Shown here: piece by piece, positions 10,381 through 19,312 of the stretch | Layout: every line of letters begins with the position of its first letter | Numbering within the stretch: position 1 is the first letter of the stretch | From: Protostelium mycophagum | Lineage: Eukaryota > Evosea > Variosea > Protosteliida > Protosteliaceae | Direction: 5' to 3' | Assembly: GCA_002081555.1 (NCBI GenBank) | Contig: MZNV01001941.1 | Location: 1 to 43,393, forward strand | Length of the DNA stretch: 43,393 bases | Notes under the pieces: model-generated | What the model was told of the DNA's origin: nothing | The model's database searches: none | Seen by the model: the letters and a program-made list of their open reading frames with translations, nothing else | Translations under genes and position numbers: made by a program

Positions 10381-11813
10381 TTACAGAACAGACTTGGCAG
10401 GGAGGACAGAGTTGTTGTTCATGGCAGCCTGCTCGGCAAGCTTCAAGTCTTGTCCAGCCAAGTAGGTGTAAGAGGCGGGGAGTGCCTCAGCAAGGGATCT
10501 TCTGTTGCCGCTGGTGTTGACATATGAAGTCTGGTTGAGCAGTAATGTCTCTGTGGCGAGAGGAGCAGAGACGAGTGTCTGACCGGCCAAAGGGGTTGTG
10601 GTGTAGGTCTGGGACAACCTTCTTCCAGACTCTCCAATGTTGAATCCGGGCGGTTGTGTATGTCTGGGAGAGTCTCTTTCCGGCCTCACCGAGGTTGAAT
10701 CCTTGGGCGGCGAGAGCCTCCAAAGAACCTCCGACGATTCCTCTGTCTTGCTGGAGGATGACGGTCTCGCGGGTGACAAGGGGAGCCTCGACGATCTTCT
10801 CGTAGATGGGTTGAGTGTTTTGGATGACGGTGCTCTGGATGATGTTAGATGGGCTGTCTGTTTTGGATGACGGTGCTCTGGATGATGTCTCTCTCTAAAA
10901 CGGGTTGGATCTCCTCAATGACGGTCTTCTTGATGATCTCATTCACGATGGGTGCGTGGACGACCTGGGTGCGGAGGGTAGCGTCGACTTCTCTGGAGGG
11001 GGCGATGTAATTCTCGGTGATGGCTGCGCCTCTCTCGACGATGGCCTCGCGTCTCTGGGCGGGAAGCTCTCTCTGTTGGATGATGGTGGGTTGGATTTGT
11101 GTCTCGTGCATCATCTGGGTGACTTGCTTGACATCGAGTTGTTCTCTCTCTGCATTTTATTCAGTAAAGGTATAGTTTCATCATAAATTTGCTGTGTACA
11201 TCTTTGGCTGATCCGAAACTCTAAAGAAGCGGACAAAAGATGATAAAGAAAGTAAATCACCTCTGTAAATGACGGGCTGGATCTCCTCCTTCTGTACGGG
11301 ATGGATTCTCTCGTGGATGACGACATCTTTCTGGATGGTCTCCATGACAGTGGGTTCTGCACGGACAAGAGAAGCTCTCTTTGTGCTCTGCACGTAAGTT
11401 GTCTGTCCGGCGAGAAGACCTGACTCGAGAGGAAGTCCTTGGTTCATGACAGACTGGTTCATCATGCCTGGGCGTCCGGAGAGGTCCTTCATATCGACAC
11501 GTCCATCAAAGTTTCTGTCCAGAGGGTTGTGGTGTGCGCCGGTGGCGAGTCCCTGCTGGTTAATGCCTGGACGTCCGGTGAGGTCCTTGAGGTCGACCTT
11601 TCCGTCGTGGTTTCTGTCCAGAGGGTTGTGACGAGCACCTTGTTGATTGGCCAACATGCCTGACTGTAGTCCTCTGTTAGTGAGGAGCTCATCTCCAGCA
11701 AGACCTTGTTGGTTGACGGCTGGGCGTCCGGTCAGGTCCTTCAGATCGACACGTCCATCGTGGTTTCTGTCCAAAAGGGAAGATCCAGAAGTGGCGGCGA
11801 GGTTAGAGTTCAT
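10381..11813 (-). CDS. DxNxDG-loop (EF-hand/dockerin-like) repeat protein, frame disrupted
   Basis: Start codon at 11813 (MNSNLAATSGS) and stop at 10381-10383. One intron lies at 11150-11260. The N-terminus has three tandem units, each with a calcium-loop pattern: LLDRNHDGRVDLKDLTGRP, PLDRNHDGKVDLKDLTGRP and PLDRNFDGRVDMKDLSGRP. A hydrophilic part follows, full of short repeats of the type ETIQKDVVIHERIHP, KEEIQPVIYRERE and QIQPTIIQQRELPAQRR. The reading is broken twice by tandem duplications of 43 bp (10816-10888) and about 55 bp (10607-10715). After them the frame resumes as KIVEAPLVTRETVILQQD and GFNIGESGRRLSQTYTT, to the end PAKSVL. Strong C-ending codon bias suggests high expression. Neither period is a multiple of three, so this is either a recent pseudogene or an assembly error in a repetitive gene. 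Function unknown; a structural or stress-related role is only a guess. Confidence 0.7.
10600..10715. repeat. 55-bp-period imperfect tandem duplication
   Basis: GTCTGGGA occurs at 10607 and again at 10662. Around it, on the minus strand, GFNLGEAGKRLSQTYTT and GFNIGESGRRLSQTYTT are encoded in two different frames. The spacing of 55 is not a multiple of three, which explains the second frame change in this gene. Confidence 0.7.
10816..10888. repeat. 43-bp-period tandem duplication causing a frameshift
   Basis: The 30-bp string beginning TGTTTTGGATGACGGTGC occurs at 10816-10845 and identically at 10859-10888, so the period is 43 bp. On the coding minus strand each copy encodes DIIQSTVIQN. The first copy read from the 5' side runs into TAA just after NRQPI, while the second continues in a shifted frame. 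Confidence 0.85.
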
Positions 11814-12015
11814 TGTTAGCGTGCGTTTGAGTTGTGTGTGTTGCTGTGGTTCTGAGAGGGGATTGCTCTTTGGTTGTGACAGTTTCCCCTGAAAACAAGA
11901 GAAAACTCGACTTTATTCGCAAAAATCTGTGCAAGACTGAACCGTGCGATTCGCATCGGATGCGAAATGCACCGACGCATTTGCCGTCAACTTTTCGCAG
12001 GAGCTTGGAAGAAGC

Positions 12016-13474
12016 ATGAATGGAAGGTGGAGGACCTTTATTTTCGCTTTATTCCTTGGTTTCACTCTGATTGATCTCTTTTATAAACAGGTAATGCATC
12101 TGATCATCTTCCGATCTTTTACCATTTTCAGAGAGCGACAGAATGTAACATCAAGAAAACAACAACAAGCACAGAGGCAAGGATCATTCATTTATTGAGT
12201 GATCTGACATCAGCAGGGAGTATTACCAGTCTCGAATGTGAGAGAAAAGCTGTTACTGATTGGCATATTCAGTACCTCAGGAAGCTGGGCTCGTCGGTAC
12301 GATATCTTGAATACTCAATCCTCATTTTGATACGTTACTTCAGATCCTTAATCAGAAGCACAATGTTGACAAAGAGTTATCCAGAGGTAGACTTCTTCTT
12401 TGTCTTGGGAGAATCAGAAAACGATGACGATGTTGGGCTCGCTCACGAGCATGAATATCACAAAGATCTCATGATCTTGAAGATGAAGGTTATCATTTTA
12501 TTTCATGTATATCCATGCTTAATCATGATCAGGAGAACATGAACATGGGCAAGACACCTGAATTCTTTCAAGAAGCCAACCGATTTAGCAACGCACACAA
12601 CATAAAATACAAATTCACCATGAAATTAGATGATGATACATTTGTCCATATGCCCCACCTGATCGAATGGGTGTCAACTCTTCCAGCAGAACTTACCTAC
12701 GCCGGACTCCGCTTAGGTATGTACATGTCATCAATTCAAATTGTAGCCTCGCTCCAAAAGACGACATGAATATTCGTCATGTCTAAAAGCTTTTCCCCTG
12801 CCCACAAAATGCACCACGTTATTTACCTATATACTGGTATTGTAGATTAGTTATAGAGCTTGTGAAAAACGAGCTAGCATGTACAAGGACATCAGTGTGT
12901 TTTGAAAATATAATGTCTAAATTCATTCATTCGACCCTCTCATTTTCAGAGGAATTTATTGAATTTTACTAAAACTGCGAGAATATTGTAATGCGTCACC
13001 TGACGTGTACAGTTTGGCAGAACAACCCCTACATGCAGGGGAGGGGTTACATGCTGTCATCAGACCTCGTGACATGGGTGTCAACAGAGCCGTGGGTCTC
13101 AAAGCATCTTTGGGATTGGACAGAAGATGTACAGACTGGGGTATGGATGACCCATTTTGAACAGTCCACCGGAAAGAAGGTGAAATCTCATCGAAATCTC
13201 AGTGACATTTGAGACTTGCATTCAAAATTCAAATATTCAGGTCAATTGGGTCAGTAACCGACTCTTCAGCCAGTTTGGTTCAACAGATTGGGACGGCCAG
13301 CCAGCCGACCATAACGAAAACACTATACTGCTGCATGGCCTGAAGACACCAGGGATGTGGTACTACGGAATGAAACTGCTTGAGACGCTGAGAGAGGGAG
13401 GAAAAGAGGACGACTTACCGAAACCGCTGCCGCCACCGAAGAAAGAAAAGAAGGCTAAAGAGAATAAAGAGTAG
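12016..13474 (+). CDS. GT31-type beta-1,3-glycosyltransferase, type II membrane protein
   Basis: Exons 12016-12090, 12132-12488, 12533-12716, 13013-13179 and 13241-13474 give 338 residues. A short cytosolic end and an N-terminal signal anchor (TFIFALFLGFTLIDLFY) are typical of Golgi enzymes. GT31 hallmarks: an R..IR.T-like block (RSLIRSTML), DFFFVLGES, the acidic loop before KDLMILKMKENMNMGKTPEF, the metal-binding DxD in KFTMKLDDDTFVH, LTYAGLRLG, and the acceptor-side YMQGRGYMLSSDLV with WTEDVQTGVWM. Known role: transfer of Gal or GlcNAc onto glycans. The 296-nt intron 12717-13012 falls where other members have about 20 more residues, so an exon may be missed there. The C-terminus is a Lys/Pro-rich tail. 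An in-frame upstream ATG at 11944 is an alternative start. Confidence 0.85.
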
Positions 13475-13581
13475 TAGTTGTGTGTGTATGGTGTGGTTCG
13501 TCTGAATCCGTACCAAAATCGGGAAGAATTGACATTCCCGAAGAAGCAACGAGTAACCTTCCAGCTTCTGGTGATGAATAG

Positions 13582-13923
13582 ATGGACACTGCGGATGTCG
13601 GCTACACTGAAGCTTCTGACGCGGCTGCACTGCCTGTCCGGTTGGCACATAAAACCGTTCTGTTCCGTGAAGAATCAACTGCATTGACAGTTCCGATATT
13701 CATTCTTGGTGATATATCGCCATAGGATATCAATGAGGGAGGCTACAACAGTGCAGATGCTGGGCTGGCCAATAGAATGAGAAGATATGTGCTGGCGCAA
13801 AAACGGAGACAATTGTCAACAAGCACCCATTTAAAAGAAGCATCATCCAAAATTACGCGACTGATTGACACCTGTCCAAACTTACGTATTCTATGTCAAT
13901 TCTCGGGGAGTCAGAAAGATTAA
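13582..13923 (+). CDS. Small protein of unknown function
   Basis: Not recognised. From the ATG at 13582 the frame is open except for one TAG at 13723. A 36-nt intron, 13690-13725, would remove it in frame; its CATAG end resembles neighbouring acceptors, although its GTTCCG donor is weak. The result is about 101 residues: an acidic start (MDTADVGYTEASDAAALP), then NEGGYNSADAGLANRMRRYV and a basic helix-prone part ending RLIDTCPNLRILCQFSGSQ. The helical, charged middle could be a coiled-coil subunit of some complex. If the intron is not real the gene is broken by the TAG. Confidence 0.4.
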
Positions 13924-14488
13924 GACTCTCTCCAGTAGGGGATAACCCCCTCTACAATGAATGAAATTGCTAGTCATAATAATGATGGCAAAAATAGATC
14001 TTCAGATTTCCGCATGAATAGCAGAATCCGGGTTGTCATGGTGACACCAATACGCTCACCGAAGAAATGACAGAAAACACGTGCTGTGGCAAGTAACCGC
14101 CTCCCTCTCCTCTAAAACAAGCTCAACGCCTCCTCCGGCCTCTAAATACCTCTCAAAAAGGATGTCCGGAGGCCTGCGACTGTTGAGGTTTCGTCGGGCC
14201 TGACTGCACCCAAAACCTGCTGTTGTATCTCCATCAAACCTCTCCGGAGAACAGACAAATTTTACGACCAAGGAGACACCACAGCAGGTAGGCACGTCTA
14301 TATTTCGTGGATTTAGAGGTAGCGGGGGTGAATCAGAGTGACTGTGAGCACCTCCGAGAACATGTCTGGAAAGAGAGAGAGAAGAAGATGTTGATCCTCT
14401 GCAGACGAGTGCTTGTGTGCTTTTACTCTTGTTTTGGAGACAGAAGGAAGACACACATACGTGTTTATAGATATAGAATACTAATACC
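13924..14488. other. Intergenic with weak, unassigned coding signals
   Basis: No gene model could be completed. On the plus strand, fragments read protein-like: an acceptor-like AATAG before NPGCHGDTNTLTEEMTENTC at about 14022, SSKTSSTPPPASKYLSKRMS near 14110, and PLRRTDKFYDQGDTTAG ending at a GTAGGC donor near 14288. They could be exons of an additional gene or chance frames. An open minus-strand frame at 14056-14490 has no motif. Confidence 0.3.
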
Positions 14489-16721
14489 ATGTCGTTACTG
14501 GATATTCAGGCGCCCAGAGGTGAGATGTCTTTGAACTTTAAGTTGTCAAATCCTCGGAGATGATCAGGATCTATGAAACATTGTCACTCTTATTGACTAC
14601 GGTGAAGACGAAAAGAAGGAAGGAGTTGTACCTCTGCCCTCTATCACGGAATCCTTGGAATCAAATGGAAAGATCAAATTACCTTCTTTGGCTGAGTTAC
14701 ACGGAGCTCCCATGTTTCCTTCGCCAGCTGATCTCGTCAATCCAAAGATCGATCAACCACCTCTACCTCCATATGCCTATCCATATTCTTACCTGCAGCC
14801 ACCGCAGCACTCTTGGGGCGGCATGCCATACTATTATTATGGACAATCTCCGTATGGATATCCACCTGTTCCTCCTCCAATGTATTACCCTCCCCCTCCA
14901 TACAATTCAAATTTCAGTCCAGTAGATTCAAAGACTCATCCACCCCCTCCTATGGTGAGTGAATTTTGCTGAGGATCGTTGTTGTACAAGATGACATACG
15001 CTCATTAGCGTACCCTCTAAACGTAATGCCTGATGGCAATAAACCGACCAATTTTTTACTAAAGGATTGAACTATCAAAGATGAGATACTAATGCTTCTA
15101 GTATGGATGGCAGATGTTCCATCCTGGTCTCATGCCACTTCCCCACGACCCATACAAACATATGTCCACAGAGGTGATTTTATTTTAAATATTCACGATT
15201 GTAGATGCCTCCTGGCCCACACGCAGACTCTGTCAAACTTCCAAATACAGGTAATAGTATATTCCCAAGAAATATTTTTTCTGACATTCTAGTCCCACTC
15301 ACCCCACCCCCCGCATCTACAACGACCTCAGCGAGTAACAGTCAGCGAATATATTATTTCAGGCCGCCACCACCTGTCCCCGAACCTTTAGTCTTGTCTG
15401 AAGATGAGAGAAGTGATGATTCAGAAACACGTGGGTTCACTTTGTATTTAATTCGATTTTTCGAATGTTTAATTTGTCATGATGTCATGTGGAATGACTG
15501 ACATGATGTCATGTGGAATGACTGACATGGTGTTGAGATATCTCAGGTACAAAGGGGTCGAAACAAATGTACATAAGATCAAGAGCAGCCTGTCGGCACT
15601 GTCGCAGCAAACATCACAAATGTGACAGAGGTCAGTACAAACACCGTTGGAGATGCACCAGAGAATCAGCGAATCGGCATCACGTGACTGACGCGTTGTA
15701 GAGAGGCCTTGCGTCAGGTGTAAAGAGTCGAATTTAGAATGTGTTTACGATAATGGTGAATCTCCACCTAAAAAATTAAAACTTTTTGAAGAAGGTAATT
15801 TTATATTTTTTTCCACTTTTCTAAAAAATCACAAAAATTTTTCACATTTTTGGAAAATCTCAGCATTGAAATTGACCCGTTCAGTCCTGACACCTGTATC
15901 TACACCCGTAAAAGCACATAAGATATCATTCAAGACAGACATAACCCCCACGACCCCCACCAAATCACTACCCTCCGTACGTCATCATCTCTTCGCGAAA
16001 TTTCGCCGAAATTTCATGGTCTGATATTGTACAGCGAGAAAGGACACCGAAAAGCCAAGACGACAGGAGATGTGCCGGCTATTCGATGACTGGCGAGACA
16101 CAGAAATATTCCGTAATCGAGGAGGGGATTACGTACAACGGCGCCAAGGTCTGTACACGTCGACACGTAAAATGTCGATCTACAACGAGACTGATTGTAT
16201 AATAGCTGGTGAAAGGACGATGGTTTTCACCCAATTGTGATCCGGTATATATTTTACAATATTTGTAACTCATTCCATTTTGTAAAGCAAACAAGACGAA
16301 GTATATATACTTTATTCTATAATCACCAAATATAATGTAATTCGTATCACTGTACACTTTATGTTTGAAGAAATCAACAAGACGTAAAGCCACAGAATAC
16401 ACCTTTGGTGCAGCTTCACAAGAAGCTATAGAATATAAAACCATCAACAGTTTGTTGTGGCATCCATTGTGCATCATCGCTTGATCATTTCCACAATGAC
16501 TGAAGATTGTATAGACTAGGTTGTTGAACAACCGTGCGATCTGCTGGCCTTGTGAAAAATTGCACAGAGTGACACGGTCCTTCAGCCAAAACATCTCACA
16601 AGCCTACCACCACGGCACTTTTGCAGAGGAGCCGATGCCCGAAGTCATGACCCCAGGTGTTTTTCAAGCCATGTTTGATGAGCTGCAAGAGAGGCACGAT
16701 AGAGTTAGAATAAAAGCGTAG
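14489..16721 (+). CDS. Zn2Cys6 binuclear-cluster transcription regulator
   Basis: Exons 14489-14519, 14623-14954, 15102-15173, 15205-15250, 15293-15430, 15547-15630, 15702-15794, 15864-15976, 16035-16148 and 16206-16244 keep one frame for 354 codons. The 3' end to TAG at 16719-16721 (ending MTPGVFQAMFDELQERHDRV) is provisional. The N-terminal half is low-complexity Pro/Tyr-rich (PPLPPYAYPYSYLQPPQHSW). The DNA-binding motif is ACRHCRSKHHKCDRERPC then VRCKESNLEC, spacing CX2CX6CX5CX2CX6C, followed by a basic PPKKLKLF. The spacing is exactly that of the Gal4-type cluster. Such regulators are abundant in fungi and rarer in amoebae. The C-terminal part (GETQKYSVIEEGITYNGAK, GAASQEAIEYKTINSLLWHP) may be a sensor or PAS-like region (inference). 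Confidence 0.8.
15479..15526. repeat. 24-bp perfect tandem duplication in an intron
   Basis: The unit CATGATGTCATGTGGAATGA then CTGA occurs twice in direct succession at 15479-15502 and 15503-15526. It lies in intron 5 of the Zn2Cys6 gene and contains the near-palindrome ATGATGTCAT. Confidence 0.85.
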
Positions 16722-17163
16722 AGCGACATAGAAGTACTTTGACTCGTGGGGCCGGGGTAGACTAATATTTATTTTGAAGACAACACGCTGCCTCCTTACC
16801 CTTGAGAACCGAAATTTTTCTGTTTGTGTCTGTACAATCTGGACATGGATGATGGTCGTATGATGGTTGCAGTCATGTCTTTACCAGATCATCATGTGGT
16901 TTGATGATACATACCTGGTGAGCCGTTCCACCCGATTGGAGCGCACACCTCAGACAAAGAGGTGAAAACAGGACGTCTACACCATTGTACTGCCTAATTT
17001 CACAATTCGGTTTGTCGTATCGTTTAAAGGAGCAACTAAAATGCAGTATCCTCATGTTGCATCGCGATATCATGTGTACTTCGTGATCTTTCATTGGACA
17101 TGGAGGAGTTTCAATGAAGTAATGATGGGACGGAATGAGAAATGACGATACTTTTATTCGGCA
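16722..17163. other. Convergent intergenic region
   Basis: About 440 bp between the end of the Zn2Cys6 gene and the 3' end of a minus-strand gene. Short open frames exist on both strands (16873-17094 minus), but none shows a motif or splice-consistent extension. Confidence 0.4.
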
Positions 17164-18115
17164 TTAGACGAAATTGCCTTTGTCTCTTGAGGGAAACTCA
17201 TCAGACTCATCGGTATCTAATTGAACCTGCTGTGGCTGATCGCGGTCACCAACGGCGAAATCCTCTCTCATGTTATATCTGGAAGAAGGTAACACTCTTG
17301 GTCTTCCCGCTGTGAAGGAGACTACAGCACAGCAGAAGAAGCAGCAAGCCACAATTCCAACAAATACTCCAACGATCACAGAGCGTAATCCGCTGTGAGA
17401 TGTTACATTTTTTCGAACGAGATGTAAAGGCTTACAAGGCAGTGGTGATGGCTTCATCATACCACCAGCAGTCGCCATTTCCGTTTGAATCATCACGATA
17501 AATGGTCAGATTGACGGGCAAGGGCGTGGGTGTCTGAAGACTAAAGTAGTAGGATCCACGACAGAGAGCCAAAGGTCCATAAACGAAGTTTGATTGATTG
17601 GATGATATTGAGTAATTCGACATGGCGCTGAAAATGGTACTGAACAGAATCAGCAATGAATCAAAGGATTAGACATACGATGGTGTAGTTATGTTAAAAG
17701 TGAGGAAGTTGGTAGTTGAGATGTTTCCAGTGATGTAGAAGGAGAAGAGCGCAGAATCATAATCCTTATTAAGATCAATACGGAAAACGGATCCATTTGT
17801 AACTCTAGTTGTGTTGGTAAATCCTTCGACTGTGTTTAAGAGGGGCGCGTCTGGGGATATCAGATGATTGAATGGTATTGAGTAAATGAGCTTACAATCC
17901 GAGTAACGAGAGTTTTCAAAGTCCATATCGAGCTGATTTCCATCAGCTGTGATTTTGGCTGGCACGGCAATAGCAACAATAAAGAGAGCCAACCAAATGG
18001 CTCCCAAAACCAGACCGAGAATACGCAGAGGCGTCCATCTAAATGAAATCAGAAAGAGAAACTCCTCTCATGTATCTTACACAAAGCCTCTGATTTGGTC
18101 GACGATGCCCGCCAT
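17164..18115 (-). CDS. Two-pass membrane protein with N-glycosylated ectodomain, unknown function
   Basis: Exons on the minus strand, 18115-18081, 18038-17679, 17639-17463 and 17392-17164, give 266 residues. Not recognised. The N-terminus MAGIVDQIRGF is followed by a first helix (RILGLVLGAIWLALFIVAIAV). About 150 residues of ectodomain carry many N-glycosylation sequons (NTT, NGS, NIS, NIT, NYS, NQS, NLT) and a few cysteines (SDCKLIYS, ALCRGSYYF, GDCWC). A second helix (VIVGVFVGIVACCFFCCAVV) follows, and a cytosolic tail ending DTDESDEFPSRDKGNFV. The fold could be a beta-sandwich receptor or cell-surface protein (guess). It diverges from the Cys-rich secreted gene at 18488. Confidence 0.7.
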
Positions 18116-18487
18116 TTTTGTTGGTAATTATAATGCTTGGTGGGACCACTTTCGGGAGCCCGAAAATCTGCGATTTGCGAGTGTTGTTTTGTTGTGCAAA
18201 AAGAACAGCCATTCATCATCGTGACTCTGAGCTGACGTTGTATAGACTGAGGTCCTCAGTTTTCCTTGCAGTATGGTATGGTCTTTGACTTGCGGTAAAC
18301 GGTTCAGTTATCGAATGAAATGGATGCTGGAGGGTTCACTTTGCCCAAAGTTTGTGCATGCAGGTCTTGTACATCCTATTTTACAATGACTTTAAGTGCG
18401 TGTACATACGTGTTGTAGATGTTGAATTTTTTGACATGTCAGCCGGAAATTGGTCACAAACACCATTTCACATTATCAGACTCAAGT
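18116..18487. other. Divergent promoter region
   Basis: 372 bp between two divergently transcribed genes that both encode secretory-pathway proteins. No exon is supported. An open frame at 18352-18564 overlaps the next signal peptide in another frame and is treated as a shadow. Confidence 0.4.
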
Positions 18488-19288
18488 ATGAAGGGCTCTT
18501 CTTTATTCTTAACTGCAATTGTGCTGCTCGCATGCATTGTGGCTACAACCCAGGCTGTAAGTGAACTGATTCGATTGGAGATCATGATTAAATACAATCA
18601 ACACGAATGGTTCTAATCTTATTTAGGTCGATTTAAACGTCTGCAAATATTGCAAATTTTGTAAAGACTGCAAACATTGTGTTCATTGCCCCTGTGAGAC
18701 CTCTCCTTCAAAGCCTAACTGTAAATTCTGCGAGTACTGCAAGTACTGCAAGGTCTGCAGCACACTCTGCCCGTGAGTTGAAATCATCATGATAATTCGT
18801 CTCAAAATCAACTAGATCCTGCCAAAAGGGTGGATGGATGGACAGTCTCACTTCTCTCGCCGAGAAATTCGGTCTTGCTTCCTCCACATCCAGTATGTAT
18901 ACATGATCGCTTGATTTTCGATTCACGAATCATTAAGGTTTGGATTTCGCCGAGTTAGATGAGTCCTTAAAGACAATCGTCAGACCAGCAGGCTCTTCCT
19001 CTGAAGACCAGAAGCAGGAGAAGATCTCTTCCGCTCCCAGACCAAACCAAGATGAGCTGTGAGCTTACAGTAACATTATAAAGTCGAACGAGACATTTTA
19101 TCTGTACAGCGATGACGATCTCATAGAGAGTCATTTCGCAACAAGTCCTCCTTCTCTTCTTTGAATTTCTTGTGGTTTTTAGGAAGGAAGATCTGTTTAA
19201 AGTCGGGAAACCGCAGGGGCTCTTTAAGAATGCCTGTGGGGATGACGTCATCATCATGCATCGAGATCCGGATCTGATCCTCCTCTAA
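18488..19288 (+). CDS. Secreted or ER-lumen Cys-rich (CxxC-repeat) protein
   Basis: Exons 18488-18556, 18627-18772, 18816-18892, 18938-19058, an 18-nt microexon 19127-19144, and 19183-19288 give 178 residues. The signal peptide is SLFLTAIVLLACIVATTQA. The mature protein begins with two arrays of CxxC steps (CKYCKFCKDCKHCVHC and CKFCEYCKYCKVC), ending CPSC. These could bind metal or form a disulfide ladder. The rest is acidic and basic mixed, with FRNKKEDLFKVGKPQGLFKN and the end MHRDPDLILL. If the intron at 19059 were retained the protein would end NQDEL, a plausible ER-retrieval signal. The good GTGAGC donor there, and the coherent downstream frame, argue for the longer form. Function unknown. 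Confidence 0.72.
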
Positions 19289-19312
19289 AAGTCCTGGTGT
19301 TAAAACGCCCGC

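Noticed and set aside
12302-12348. 47-nt GT-AG intron inside exon 2 of the GT31 gene
   Set aside because: Removing it breaks the frame needed for the IRST and DFFFVLG blocks; the exon is open without it.
14056-14490. 144-codon open frame on the minus strand
   Set aside because: No recognisable domain; it starts in the promoter of the Zn2Cys6 gene and competing plus-strand fragments look as protein-like.
16079-16594. 171-codon open frame on the minus strand
   Set aside because: No motif, unusual composition (many H, C, Y), and it covers the last exons of the Zn2Cys6 gene, whose plus-strand text is coherent.
19057-19062. CTG TGA as the true end of the Cys-rich protein (NQDEL)
   Set aside because: CT followed by GTGAGC is a strong donor, and a phase-consistent downstream path gives a coherent C-terminus. 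Kept only as a possible isoform.
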